NCBI RefSeq assembly: GCF_000196455.1
Contig: NC_014614.1
Location: 498,501 to 562,500 of the forward strand
Reading direction: 5' to 3'
Source of the DNA: Acetoanaerobium sticklandii
GTDB lineage: Bacteria > Bacillota > Clostridia > Peptostreptococcales > Filifactoraceae
Length of the DNA: 64,000 nucleotides
The notes below the pieces were generated by a model, which saw nothing but the letters and a program-made list of their open reading frames with translations, had not been told where the DNA came from and made no database searches. The first letter of the stretch is position 1. Each line of letters starts with the position of its first letter. Position numbers and translations under genes: made by a program. Below are positions 33,612 to 43,342 of the stretch, piece by piece.

Positions 33612-34487
33612 ATGAACAAGTTCAGACAATCGATTTTTATTTTTATATTTTTAGCTTTATTTAGCTTAATAACAGCAACTACAAGCTTAGCGGCGCCTTC
33701 TACAGTACAGATATTTGTGGATGGGGTTCCACTTATGACTGACCAGCCGGCAGTGATTAGAAACAGTAGAACTATGGTTCCATTTAATGCTTTATTTTCA
33801 GCTCTTGGAGCTACTGTTATTTGGGATGAACCTCAGCAAAAGGTAACAGGTACAAAAGGGGATTTAAAAGTAGAATTATTTATTAATAAAACAGGTGCAA
33901 AGGTAAATGGACAGTCAGTTACTATGGACACTCCTGTTCAGATTATAAATGGCAGAACTATGGTGCCACTTGCTTTTGCTTCATCATATTTAGGCTCAAG
34001 TGTAGCGTGGGATGGTGTTAATTATGCTGCTTACGTATCTACGGGGCTAGCTCCAGATATATTTCAGCCTACTATACCAGGAGTGGGCCCGGTTGTTCCT
34101 CCTGTAGTAGACCCAGTAGTACCACCTACTGTTCCAGGCATTACAGCACCAGCAAAGGATACAGCTCCAAAATCAAATGTACTATCAGGGACCTATGTTG
34201 CTGAAAACCTAAGTAAACAGCGTTTTGCTATTCAGTTTAACAGCTCAATGAATGCAGATATCAAAGGAATCACCTCAGGTACTATAGGCAAAGGTACTTA
34301 TACTGTAAGTGGAAGCTCAGTTACCATAAGCTCAGATTTAATCAGTGGAACCTTTAATATGGAAGAGCTTACTTATAATGGCAGGAAAATCATACTGCTA
34401 AAAGATACTTCAAGCACTGGTCAAAAGACTCTAGCGATGACTCCAGTTTCGTATGAAGAGTTTGCAAAAGCTTATGTTTCAAAGTAA
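33612..34487 (+). CDS. Exported protein with copper-amine-oxidase-like N-terminal domain
   Basis: 291 aa. The frame is open upstream, but AGGAGG lies five bases before the ATG at 33612, which also begins a clean signal peptide (FIFIFLALFSLITATTSLA). Two repeats of the copper amine oxidase N-domain follow (VIRNSRTMVPFNALFSALGA and IINGRTMVPLAFASSYLGS), then a Pro/Val linker and a small C-terminal beta domain. The repeats are common on clostridial surface proteins and do not imply an oxidase. Function unknown. Confidence 0.85.
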   Translation: MNKFRQSIFIFIFLALFSLITATTSLAAPSTVQIFVDGVPLMTDQPAVIRNSRTMVPFNALFSALGATVIWDEPQQKVTGTKGDLKVELFINKTGAKVNGQSVTMDTPVQIINGRTMVPLAFASSYLGSSVAWDGVNYAAYVSTGLAPDIFQPTIPGVGPVVPPVVDPVVPPTVPGITAPAKDTAPKSNVLSGTYVAENLSKQRFAIQFNSSMNADIKGITSGTIGKGTYTVSGSSVTISSDLISGTFNMEELTYNGRKIILLKDTSSTGQKTLAMTPVSYEEFAKAYVSK

Positions 34488-34532
34488 TTTCAAATAGCAG
34501 GATTTTAAATCAATAAGAATTTCGAATAAAAT

Positions 34533-34587
34533 ACTTCCAAGTAGATAGTGTAATTATACTTACATCATCTTATTTGGAAGTTTTTTT
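34533..34587 (+). terminator. Long-hairpin terminator
   Basis: ACTTCCAA (34533-34540) with TTGGAAGT (34574-34581), inner AGAT/ATCT and TGTAA/TTACA pairs, then seven T. Similar in design, not sequence, to the A-D family. Confidence 0.85.
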
Positions 34588-34669
34588 GTGCTAAAAAGTT
34601 ATTTTTAGACAATTTATTTTTGTTACTCTTTTTTAACATTAGAATTGCATTAATTATGTGATTTTACTA

Positions 34670-34739
34670 TTGATACCGAGCGCTATGTGGTGTAGAATAG
34701 AAAAGTAATTCTTAAAATGAGTGAGCACTCACTTATTTT
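34670..34739 (+). promoter_or_regulatory. Promoter and TetR operator of the RND efflux operon
   Basis: TTGATA (34670-34675) and TAGAAT (34693-34698) are 17 bases apart. Just downstream is an imperfect 26-base palindrome (34714-34739) with core AGTGAGCACTCACT (34720-34733), a form typical of TetR-family sites. The first gene of the operon encodes a TetR protein, so autoregulation is expected. Confidence 0.75.
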
Positions 34740-34836
34740 TATTTATAATCCACTAAGGACTTATAGAAATACTGATAACTACATATTACTTCGTGGACTT
34801 TAATATTTATTTCTGTATAGAAAGGCAGTTGATTAA

Positions 34837-35451
34837 GTGAAAAAATCGGAGCAGACGAAATTGAAAATATCATCTGCAGCTTGTGAATTGTTTTGTGAGA
34901 AAGGATATTCAGCTACATCTACTAGTGAGATAGCAAAAAGAGCTGAAGTTTCTGAAGGTACTATTTTCAGATATTTTGCAACTAAGAAAGATTTGCTCTT
35001 ATATATAGCAACTTATGGAATAGAGATGTTTGCAGAAGATATTGCGATTAAGCCTCTCGTTGATTTATCTGAGAAATATAAGGATGAATCCATAGAAAAA
35101 TTTTTATATGAGCTTGTAATGAATAGATACAAACTCATGGAGGAGCATAAGAGCATTATCATGATATTTATGAATGAGCTTTCATTTCATAATGAGATTC
35201 AGGAATTATTTAGAAAAGAAATAGGAGAAAAGGTCAATGATATATTAACAAAATCCTTTGATAACTTTTTTAAGCGTGGTGTATTTAGAGATGATATAAA
35301 TACAAGAAGCGCTATGAGATACTTCTCCGGCATGATTTTTGTTATTTTTATGGAGCATGTACATGGCATGAGAGATGAAAATGTAAGTATTGAGGAGGAC
35401 GTAAAAATAGCAATTGATATTTTCTTAAATGGAGTTAGAAATAGAAACTGA
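34837..35451 (+). CDS. TetR-family regulator of the RND efflux operon
   Basis: 204 aa. N-terminal helix-turn-helix in TSTSEIAKRAEVSEGTIFRY, then FATKKDLLLY, the usual TetR start. The C-terminal ligand part is divergent, as normal. It starts with GTG, with AAAGG about 11 bases upstream. Located 45 bases before the adaptor gene and 98 bases after a canonical palindrome, it most likely represses its own operon until a ligand is bound. Confidence 0.9.
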   Translation: MKKSEQTKLKISSAACELFCEKGYSATSTSEIAKRAEVSEGTIFRYFATKKDLLLYIATYGIEMFAEDIAIKPLVDLSEKYKDESIEKFLYELVMNRYKLMEEHKSIIMIFMNELSFHNEIQELFRKEIGEKVNDILTKSFDNFFKRGVFRDDINTRSAMRYFSGMIFVIFMEHVHGMRDENVSIEEDVKIAIDIFLNGVRNRN

Positions 35452-35495
35452 TTTTAGCACACGATAACATTTACGATACATTTTAGGAGGTAATT

Positions 35496-36653
35496 ATGAA
35501 GAAACTTAAATATTTGATTTCTGGAATCTTGATGATTTCACTTGTAGTTTCAGGCTGCAGTAAAAAGGCTGAACCAGAGGTGGTAGAAGAAAAGAAGATA
35601 ACAGTAGAAACTATGCAGTCTGTACTTGATGATATATCGGTTGAAACGACAATATCAGGTTCGTTTAAAGCATCTGACGAGGTAGATGTGGTGCCGAAGG
35701 TTATGGGCAAGGTCACAAACGTTTCTGTAAAAGAAGGACAAGTAGTAAGTAAAGGACAAGTGCTTTTTACTTTGGATTCTCAAAATGCTCAATCAGCAGT
35801 TAGAAATGCCAAGGCAGCTGTTGAAAATGCTCAAACAGCAGTAGAAACTGCCAGAATATCTATGGAAAGAGCTGAGCAGCAATACAACAACGCAGTGCTT
35901 AATTATGAAAGAAGCAAACAGCTTTATGATGCAGGAGCTATACCACTTACTCAGCTAGAGCAAGCAGAACTTGCAGCTTCACCACTTAGTTTAGAGCTTG
36001 CAAAGACTCAGTATTATCAAGCTCAAGTTGCTGTAGATACAGCAAAAGGAAGCCTTTCTGATGCCAATATAGCACTAGGTGATTTTACTGTTACAGCACC
36101 TATAAGCGGAACAATAACAGCTGTAAATGTAAATTCAGGAAATGTATTTGGAGGGGGACCAGCAATTAAAATTTCTAATTTAGCGAATCTCACTATGAAG
36201 GTAGATGTATCAGAGAATTTAATTAAATATTTTGTAGTTGGAGAAGCTATGGATATTAATGTTAAATCAGCAGGAGACACTATTTTATCAGGTAAAGTTA
36301 AGGAAATACTACCTCCAAGTCAAGGAAGCTTGACATATCCTGTGGAAATTTTAGTTTCAAACCCACCTAGCGAAGTAAAAGCAGGTATGTTTGCAGAGAT
36401 AAATATAACTACAGAGTCTAGAAATCAAGTAATAGCTATTCCATCTGAAGCAGTGGTAGTAAAAGAAGGAAATACAATTGTTTATATTATAGAGAAAGAT
36501 AAAGCAAAATTAATTTCAGTAAAGACAGGGCTAGACAATGGTAAGATGGTAGAAATCACTGAAGGCTTAAACGAAGGTATGGAAGTAGTTGTAAAAGGAC
36601 AAAATTTCCTAGAGGATGGGGCATTAGTCAGCGTTGTAAAGCAGGAGGAATAA
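35496..36653 (+). CDS. RND efflux adaptor lipoprotein
   Basis: 385 aa with lipobox SLVVSGC. Lipoyl halves (VVPKVMGKVTNVSVKEGQ and FTVTAPISGTITAVNV), a coiled-coil hairpin (about 95-185), then beta-barrel and membrane-proximal domains (EAVVVKEGNTIVYII). Anchored on the outer face of the membrane, it works with the RND pump encoded three bases downstream. Confidence 0.92.
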   Translation: MKKLKYLISGILMISLVVSGCSKKAEPEVVEEKKITVETMQSVLDDISVETTISGSFKASDEVDVVPKVMGKVTNVSVKEGQVVSKGQVLFTLDSQNAQSAVRNAKAAVENAQTAVETARISMERAEQQYNNAVLNYERSKQLYDAGAIPLTQLEQAELAASPLSLELAKTQYYQAQVAVDTAKGSLSDANIALGDFTVTAPISGTITAVNVNSGNVFGGGPAIKISNLANLTMKVDVSENLIKYFVVGEAMDINVKSAGDTILSGKVKEILPPSQGSLTYPVEILVSNPPSEVKAGMFAEINITTESRNQVIAIPSEAVVVKEGNTIVYIIEKDKAKLISVKTGLDNGKMVEITEGLNEGMEVVVKGQNFLEDGALVSVVKQEE

Positions 36654-36656
36654 ATT

Positions 36657-39600
36657 ATGTTTGTATCGGGAATGTCGGTTAAAAGACCAGTAACAACAGT
36701 TATGTTAATGCTAATAGCGGTACTTCTAGGGCTTGTGTCTTTAAACAGGTTGCCGGTGGATTTATATCCCGAAATAGAAGTCCCTGTAGCTATAGTTAGT
36801 GTGGATTATTCTGGAGTAGCTCCAGCTGAGATGGAAACTCTGGTAACAAAGCCTCTAGAACAAGTACTTTCAACGGTTTCGGATTTAGATGCAATAAGTT
36901 CTTATTCTAGACAAGGAAGCTCAATTATAATAGTTCAATTTCAATATGGAACCAATATGGACTTTGCAGCTCTAGAGATGAGAGAAAAAGTTGATATGGT
37001 AAAAGGAGCCTTGCCTGATGGATCAGGAACTCCTATGGTGCTTAAAATTGACCCTAACGCAATGCCAGTAATAGCACTTAGTATGTCGTCTCAAATGCCT
37101 ATAGATAAGCTTCAAAGCATAGTTGAAGATGATATATCAAGTAGAATAGAAAGACTAGATGGAGTTGCTTCAGTTTCATCTTCTGGTGGAAAAGAAAAAG
37201 AAATCAGAGTTGAACTTAATCAAGCCAAGCTCTCAGGATATGGCCTAAGCATAGCTCAGATTCAAAATGTGCTGAGAAGTGAAAATCTAAATCTTCCTGG
37301 AGGGACAGTTAAACGAGGAGATCAAGAGCTGATTGTACGTACTACAGGTGAATTTAGAACTGTAGATGAAATAAGAAATATCCCGCTTACACTTAGAAGT
37401 GGAGAGAGTATAAGACTTTATGACGTTGCATCTGTTGAAGAAAAATATAAAGATATTAATTCGATGTCTAGATATAATGGAGAAAGCAGTATTTCTCTTA
37501 GTGTAAGTAAGCAATCAGTTGCAAATACAGTTAAGGTTGCTGAATCTGTATTACTAGAAGTAGGTAAATTAAAAGCAGAATATCCAGATATAAATATGGA
37601 AATTGCTATGGACCAAAGTGAGTTTATAAACAAATCTATCAGCAATGTTGTAGCTAGTGCAGTTGGAGGAGGACTTTTAGCTGTTATAATCTTATTCCTT
37701 TTCCTTAGGAATATAAGATCTACATTTATTGTAGGTATAGCAATACCAGTATCTATAGTAACAACTTTTGCACTTATGTATTTTGCTGATTTAAGTATAA
37801 ACCTTATATCTCTTGGTGGATTGGCACTTGGAGTAGGGATGCTCGTTGACAACTCGATTGTTGTGCTTGAAAACATCTACCGTTTAGCTGAGCAAGAAGG
37901 CTATCAAATGGAAAAAGCTGCAATTGAGGGAACAAAGCAAGTAGGTATGGCGGTTTTTGCTTCGACATTAACTACTGTAGCAGTTTTCCTTCCAATTGTT
38001 TTCGTAGAAGGATTTACGGCGATTATATTCAAGCAGCTTTCATACACAGTTACATTCTCACTTTTATCGTCGCTGGTTGTTGCACTTACAGTAGTTCCTA
38101 TGCTTAGTGCAAAAATACTAAAAGTCGGTGAAACGAAAAAAAGAGAGCATAAAGGATTTAGCTTAGGTAGAGTTCTAGATGTTTTTAGTAATGGAATAGA
38201 CTGGGTAGCTAAAAAGTATTCAGGGTTACTTAGAACTGCTCTGTCTCACAGAAAGCTTTCAATAATTTTAGCTGTTGCTCTACTTATATCATCTGTAGCA
38301 CTTGTATCTATGGTTGGGTCTGAGTTTTTCCCTGCTGAGGATGAAGGAAGCTTTACGGTTGATATTGAAATGCCGTTTGGAGCAAGCTTAGAGGATACGG
38401 ACGCCTTGGTTAAAAAGGTCGAAGCTATAGTAGATGAAATACCTGAAAAAGACGATGTGTTTTCAAATATTGGAAGCACAGGAAATCAATTTTCACTATC
38501 GGCCACTAATTCATCTCAAGTAAGCGTTAATCTAAAAGATAGTGATGAAAGAGATAGAGCTACAAAGGAGATTGTAGAAGAGGTTCGTAAGAAGGTTGAA
38601 TTGATACCAGGAGCTAAGATAGAAGTGAATGAAAGTTCTTCTATGTCTGGTGGTGGTGGAGCTCAAGGAAGTCCGATTAGCGTTGTTATAAAAGGGGACA
38701 ATCTTGAAACCTTAGAAGATCTTGGATTAGCATTTAGAGATATCATAAGAAATGTTCCTGGCACTACTGAAGTTAAACTAGACGTTGAAGAAGGAGAACC
38801 AGAAGCTAGAATAATTGTTGATAGAAATAGAGCCTCTATGTATGGAGTAAGCGTTGCAGAAGTAGCAAATGGGCTTAAAGCTTCTATTGAAGGGGTAAAA
38901 GCAACTACCTTAAAAACTGGCGAGGATGAGATTGATGTAGTTATATCACTAGATGAAGGAACAAGAAGCTCAATAGAAAATATGAAGCAAATTGAAATAT
39001 TTACTGCATCTGGTAAGAAAGTTACAGTAGGTCAGATTGCTGATATTGAGTTTGATAATTCACCTACTCAAATTGCTAGAGCAAATCAAGTTAGAACTAT
39101 TAGTGTGAATTCAGACATTAGTGATAGAGACCTTGGATCTGTAGTTGCAGATATAGAAAAAGAGCTTGAAAAATACCCTCTGCCTGATGGTTATTCATAT
39201 GAATTTAGTGGTGAACAAGAGCAGATGGCTGAAGCGTTTTCAGGTCTAGTTCTAGCACTTTTATTATCGCTTATTATTGTATATATGATATTAGCTTCTC
39301 AGTTTGAATCCTTGCTTCATCCATTCACTGTAATGCTAAGTGTTCCATTTGCACTTTCAGGAGGCTTCATAGGATTGTTTATAACTGGTAAAGCACTTTC
39401 ACTACCTGCATTTATAGGAATTATAATGCTAGCAGGTATAGTTGTTAATAATGCAATCGTGCTTATAGATTATATCAATCAGCTAAGAGCAAAAGGAATG
39501 GAAAGAAATGATGCTATAATCAAGGCAGGTAAGGATAGATTCCGTCCTATCATGATGACCACTCTTACTACAGTTCTTGGACTTTTACCTATGGCGATAG

Positions 39601-39800
39601 GGCTTGGAGAAGGTTCAAACACTATAGCACCTCTAGCTATAGTCGTGGTAGGAGGACTTTCACTATCCACTGTCCTTACTCTATCGTTTATACCTGTAGT
39701 ATACACAGTTTTTGATGGAGGAAGCAGGAGATTTAAAAATCTAAAATCAAAATTTGGAAATAGAAAAAATAAGAAAAAACTAGCAAACGAACAAGCATAA
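36657..39800 (+). CDS. RND family efflux permease (HAE1/AcrB type)
   Basis: 1047 aa, the usual length. N-terminal helix ending in PVDLYPEIEVPVAIV, two large extracellular loops, and 12 membrane helices. The proton-relay acidic residue of TM4 is Asp398 in LGVGMLVDNSIVVLENIYR. Other family motifs include MILASQFESLLHPF and the C-terminal TLTTVLGLLPMA. Gram-positive cells have no outer-membrane channel, so it exports across one membrane with its lipoprotein adaptor. Shine-Dalgarno AGGAGG. Confidence 0.95.
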   Translation: MFVSGMSVKRPVTTVMLMLIAVLLGLVSLNRLPVDLYPEIEVPVAIVSVDYSGVAPAEMETLVTKPLEQVLSTVSDLDAISSYSRQGSSIIIVQFQYGTNMDFAALEMREKVDMVKGALPDGSGTPMVLKIDPNAMPVIALSMSSQMPIDKLQSIVEDDISSRIERLDGVASVSSSGGKEKEIRVELNQAKLSGYGLSIAQIQNVLRSENLNLPGGTVKRGDQELIVRTTGEFRTVDEIRNIPLTLRSGESIRLYDVASVEEKYKDINSMSRYNGESSISLSVSKQSVANTVKVAESVLLEVGKLKAEYPDINMEIAMDQSEFINKSISNVVASAVGGGLLAVIILFLFLRNIRSTFIVGIAIPVSIVTTFALMYFADLSINLISLGGLALGVGMLVDNSIVVLENIYRLAEQEGYQMEKAAIEGTKQVGMAVFASTLTTVAVFLPIVFVEGFTAIIFKQLSYTVTFSLLSSLVVALTVVPMLSAKILKVGETKKREHKGFSLGRVLDVFSNGIDWVAKKYSGLLRTALSHRKLSIILAVALLISSVALVSMVGSEFFPAEDEGSFTVDIEMPFGASLEDTDALVKKVEAIVDEIPEKDDVFSNIGSTGNQFSLSATNSSQVSVNLKDSDERDRATKEIVEEVRKKVELIPGAKIEVNESSSMSGGGGAQGSPISVVIKGDNLETLEDLGLAFRDIIRNVPGTTEVKLDVEEGEPEARIIVDRNRASMYGVSVAEVANGLKASIEGVKATTLKTGEDEIDVVISLDEGTRSSIENMKQIEIFTASGKKVTVGQIADIEFDNSPTQIARANQVRTISVNSDISDRDLGSVVADIEKELEKYPLPDGYSYEFSGEQEQMAEAFSGLVLALLLSLIIVYMILASQFESLLHPFTVMLSVPFALSGGFIGLFITGKALSLPAFIGIIMLAGIVVNNAIVLIDYINQLRAKGMERNDAIIKAGKDRFRPIMMTTLTTVLGLLPMAIGLGEGSNTIAPLAIVVVGGLSLSTVLTLSFIPVVYTVFDGGSRRFKNLKSKFGNRKNKKKLANEQA

Positions 39801-39829
39801 AAAAAGTGGTGCATTGCACCACTTTTTTT
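39801..39829. terminator. Bidirectional terminator after the RND operon
   Basis: AAAAAGTGGTGC faces its complement around a short loop, with A-runs and T-runs at either end. It also ends the DUF2922 gene from the right. Confidence 0.88.
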
Positions 39830-39834
39830 ATTAC

Positions 39835-40050
39835 CTATAATTCAATTGGATTTTCTGTAACATTTTGAAGATTAGCTTCTAAAGCAGCAACTAGAGCATC
39901 ATCTTTTACGTAGATTAGATTATTATCTACTATATAGTCCATCAAAGCTTTGACTTTAACAGGGTCTTGACTGAGTTTTGCATCGGCAATTCGCATAGTG
40001 TGCTTTTTACCGCTAGCTTTTTCAAATACTAGATTTAATGTTGTCTCCAT
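39835..40050 (-). CDS. DUF2922 family small protein
   Basis: 71 aa, matching the DUF2922 pattern (METTLNLVFEKASGKKHTMRI, VKALMDYIVDNNLIY). No signal or membrane segment. It follows a DUF1659 gene by 14 bases, the usual pairing in Firmicutes. Function unknown. Confidence 0.85.
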   Translation of the reverse strand: METTLNLVFEKASGKKHTMRIADAKLSQDPVKVKALMDYIVDNNLIYVKDDALVAALEANLQNVTENPIEL

Positions 40051-40064
40051 GATTTACCTCCTTA

Positions 40065-40286
40065 TTAGCTTTGTGTAATTTTACTTGTTTCGATTCTTGT
40101 GAATTCTGCTATAGGCGAGTTTTGAACTTCCTCAAGCATAGCTTTTAATCCATAAACCAGTTCATCAGTTACTGATGAAGTTATGTTGTTTATGGTTCTT
40201 GTTTTAAACATTTCCTTCCCATCTGTATCCACGCCTGTAAGATACTTGAGTCTAATTGAGCTTGGCATTGAAATTTTTTCTATCAT
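40065..40286 (-). CDS. DUF1659 family small protein
   Basis: 73 aa, DUF1659-like (KEMFKTRTINNITSSVTDE, LYGL region, IETSKI). Start ATG at 40286 after AGGAGGG. Upstream gene of the DUF1659-DUF2922 pair; function unknown. Confidence 0.82.
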   Translation of the reverse strand: MIEKISMPSSIRLKYLTGVDTDGKEMFKTRTINNITSSVTDELVYGLKAMLEEVQNSPIAEFTRIETSKITQS

Positions 40287-40362
40287 TTAACTCCCTCCTT
40301 TCACAAGTGTATATGCATGAAAGTTCAAAAAGGTTGGTTAAAAAGTAAACTACATAAAAATG

Positions 40363-40371
40363 TGATATAAT
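40363..40371 (+). promoter_or_regulatory. Extended -10 promoter of galU
   Basis: TGA followed by TATAAT (40366-40371), with no clear -35. Confidence 0.5.
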
Positions 40372-40426
40372 ATTAAAGATATGGATATAAACATATTGAA
40401 AATATTAATAAAATACGGAGGATATT

Positions 40427-41302
40427 ATGCAGACTGTGAAGAAAGCTATAATACCGGCTGCGGGACTTGGGACTAGATTTTTACCTGCGACTAAAGCACA
40501 GCCAAAGGAAATGCTCCCTATAGTTGATAAGCCAACCCTGCAATATATAATAGAAGAAGCAGTAGCTTCAGGTATAAAAGAGATTCTTATCATTACTGGA
40601 AGAAATAAAAAATCAATAGAAGATCATTTTGATAAATCTGTGGAATTAGAGCTAGAATTAGAACATAAAGGAAAACTAGATTTACTTGAAATGGTTAGAA
40701 ATATAAGCAATATGATTAATATACATTATATAAGGCAAAAAGAGCCTAATGGATTAGGGCACGCGATTCACTGCGCTAAGAGCTTTATAGGGGATGAGCC
40801 ATTTGCTGTTATGCTTGGCGACGATGTAGTAGATGCAGAGAAACCATGTCTAAAGCAGCTTATAGAAGCCTACGAGGAATACCATACTACGATTTTAGGA
40901 GTACAGCAGGTAGCAAATGAGGATGTGAATAAGTATGGTATTGTTGATGGAAGATATATAGAAGATGGTATATATAAAGTTAAGGATTTAATAGAAAAAC
41001 CAGATATAGAAACCGCACCATCAAATATAGCAATCCTTGGAAGATATATAATAACTCCAGAAATATTTGATATATTAGAAAATACAAAGCCAGGCAAAAA
41101 TGGAGAAATTCAGCTTACCGATGGATTAAAGACTTTGTGCAAGAATCAAGCTATGTATGCCTATGTATTTGAAGGCAAGCGCTATGACGTTGGAGACAAA
41201 CTAGGTTTCTTAGAAGCTACTGTTGACTTTGCACTAAAGAACCCTGAGCTTAGAGATGGGTTTTTAGAATATATGAAAAAAACCGTTAGCAGCAATATGT
41301 AA
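40427..41302 (+). CDS. galU: UTP-glucose-1-phosphate uridylyltransferase
   Basis: Makes UDP-glucose for surface glycans. 291 aa. Nucleotide loop PAAGLGTRFLPATKAQPKEM near the start, the VMLGDDVVD metal site and VKDLIEKP are characteristic. Shine-Dalgarno GGAGG. It stands alone between the DUF1659 gene and the SLH gene. Confidence 0.95.
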   Translation: MQTVKKAIIPAAGLGTRFLPATKAQPKEMLPIVDKPTLQYIIEEAVASGIKEILIITGRNKKSIEDHFDKSVELELELEHKGKLDLLEMVRNISNMINIHYIRQKEPNGLGHAIHCAKSFIGDEPFAVMLGDDVVDAEKPCLKQLIEAYEEYHTTILGVQQVANEDVNKYGIVDGRYIEDGIYKVKDLIEKPDIETAPSNIAILGRYIITPEIFDILENTKPGKNGEIQLTDGLKTLCKNQAMYAYVFEGKRYDVGDKLGFLEATVDFALKNPELRDGFLEYMKKTVSSNM

Positions 41303-41400
41303 TAAAATTGTAGTCTTAGAGAAATAATTTTACATTATAATTATATTTAAATATTGAAAATTAGGGTTGAATCTTAAGTGAACTTAGAGGAGGGGTAGCT

Positions 41401-43326
41401 ATGACACGTGGAAAAAAAGCAGCATCGATACTGCTTTGCAGTGCAATGGTATTTTCAAGCTTTGCAACTTCATTTGCAGCATCATACACTGACATGTCAA
41501 AACACTGGGCTGAAAGCTATGTTCAAAACATAAAGGAAAAGCAAATTATCAGTGGGTATGAAGATGGGAGCTTTAAGCCAGATAAATCTGTAAGTAGGCT
41601 AGAAGCTATAATTATGATAAGTAAGATGTTCAGTGTTAATCAGATAAACCAGATTTACGCATCTAAAAAAGATGCATGGGAAGGCAAGCTAGTCAGCTAT
41701 AAGATTCCAGACTGGTCGTGGCCTTATGTAGTTTTTGCTGTTGAGAATAACATAATTCCAGGGACAGATGATTTTTTATCAAAAATAATGAATCAGTCAG
41801 AAAAGAATGTTCAAAATGCAGCACTTCGTTATGAGGTTATGGTTTATATGGTAAGAGCATTAAACTGGGAGTCAGAGCTTGGAAAAACAGCTGTTTTGAA
41901 ATATAAAGATATTCAAACAATACCAGCTCAAGCAATACCTTATATAGATGTAATGATAAAAAAAGGTATCATAGGTGAAAGTGGAGATCAAAATGGGAAT
42001 TTTGGTGCTCAAAGACCGGTCACACGTGCTGAGATGGCTGTAATGTTAGCCAATGCATATAAGTATGTGAGTCAGTTATCACCGACTATTAATACTGACA
42101 CTGCTCAAGTAGATAGCAACAACGTTACAAATGTGCAAATGCCTAGCACGATTCCTTCTACAGGGACTCAAGCTGTTGTTAATAATTCGCTAAGTGTCAT
42201 GGACGGTACCGTTGAGCTTGTGACCTCTGTTGGAGATTACACTAGCTTTACAATTTCCTCAGCGTCAGGAGTATTTCACTCATTTGGAAATAACAATTCT
42301 ATGATTCAAATAAAGATAGGAAATTCACCTGCAAGTCTTTCAGACTTAAAAATTAAGGATAAAGTTAAAGTTCTTTATGAGGAAGGCAATAAGGCGAGAA
42401 ATATAATTATAGCTGATAAGGAACAAAAGGTTACAGGTGTATTTAGTGGAACTGGAATGGGAACAACAATTCAGCTTCTATCAGATGGACAGGTTCAAAG
42501 CTATGTATATGATGCTACTACGAAGATAACCTTGGATGGTATAAATGTTGATTTATCTCAAATCAGAGCTAACGACCAGATAGAAATATTTGTGCTTTCA
42601 GGCAAAGCTACTGAAGTTAAAGCCTATTCATCAAACAAAACTGTATATGGCACAGTGGCTGATATTAGAAGTAGTAGTGTAGTAATAGAAGAAAATAATA
42701 GAGAAAATCAGTATGAGGTTGCGGACAATGCTCTTATTACTAAAAATGGCTCAAGAGTATACAATTTAAATGAGCTTGGTATAAATGACCAAATTACAGC
42801 CGTAATGCAAAATGGAAAAATCACATCAATAGAGGCTGCGAGTGTCAAGTCTAGAATAAGAAAAGGGGTAATTAAGCAAATTCTTATTTCTTCAACTAAG
42901 ACTCAAATTATAGTTGCGGATTCTGATAATAAGGATTATACCCTAGATGTAAATATAAATACGCAAGTTAGAATAGATGGCAGACGCTCATCTGTAAATG
43001 ACCTTAAGCTAGGTTATGAAGTGGATGTTTATCTAGACGGCAATATAATTGAAGAAATTTCTGCAGATGGAAGCTATAAGCAGTCCATGTATGTAGGAAA
43101 GGTCGTATATCATGACGACAGAGACAGAATTATCGAAATGAAGGATTCAGATGGAAATACTATAAAAGTGTATTATGATAGTAGCACTATGATTGAAGAT
43201 ATAAAAACTGGAAACACCTTAAGAGCAAGACAGATATATAAAGGTGATGAAGTAACTATAGTTGGCATAGAAAGACTAGGCGGTCTTGATGCTACTAGAA
43301 TCATGGTTAGCATGCAGTACTATTAA
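41401..43326 (+). CDS. S-layer homology (SLH) domain surface protein
   Basis: 641 aa. Signal peptide, then three SLH repeats: MSKHWAESYVQNIKEKQIIS (about 33-75), WSWPYVVFAVENNIIPG (about 105-150) and AIPYIDVMIKKGIIG ending RPVTRAEMAVMLANAY (about 175-225). SLH repeats bind secondary cell-wall polymer. The rest is a run of similar beta units (about 280-640; for example GVFSGTGMGTTIQLL and GTVADIRSSSVVIEE), of unknown role. The transaldolase gene follows by 16 bases. Confidence 0.9.
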   Translation: MTRGKKAASILLCSAMVFSSFATSFAASYTDMSKHWAESYVQNIKEKQIISGYEDGSFKPDKSVSRLEAIIMISKMFSVNQINQIYASKKDAWEGKLVSYKIPDWSWPYVVFAVENNIIPGTDDFLSKIMNQSEKNVQNAALRYEVMVYMVRALNWESELGKTAVLKYKDIQTIPAQAIPYIDVMIKKGIIGESGDQNGNFGAQRPVTRAEMAVMLANAYKYVSQLSPTINTDTAQVDSNNVTNVQMPSTIPSTGTQAVVNNSLSVMDGTVELVTSVGDYTSFTISSASGVFHSFGNNNSMIQIKIGNSPASLSDLKIKDKVKVLYEEGNKARNIIIADKEQKVTGVFSGTGMGTTIQLLSDGQVQSYVYDATTKITLDGINVDLSQIRANDQIEIFVLSGKATEVKAYSSNKTVYGTVADIRSSSVVIEENNRENQYEVADNALITKNGSRVYNLNELGINDQITAVMQNGKITSIEAASVKSRIRKGVIKQILISSTKTQIIVADSDNKDYTLDVNINTQVRIDGRRSSVNDLKLGYEVDVYLDGNIIEEISADGSYKQSMYVGKVVYHDDRDRIIEMKDSDGNTIKVYYDSSTMIEDIKTGNTLRARQIYKGDEVTIVGIERLGGLDATRIMVSMQYY

Positions 43327-43342
43327 AACTAGGAGGAAGAAG

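Noticed and set aside
37418..37876. 152-aa minus-strand frame inside the RND pump gene
   Set aside because: Lies within a well-supported gene, has no ribosome site and no recognisable motif.
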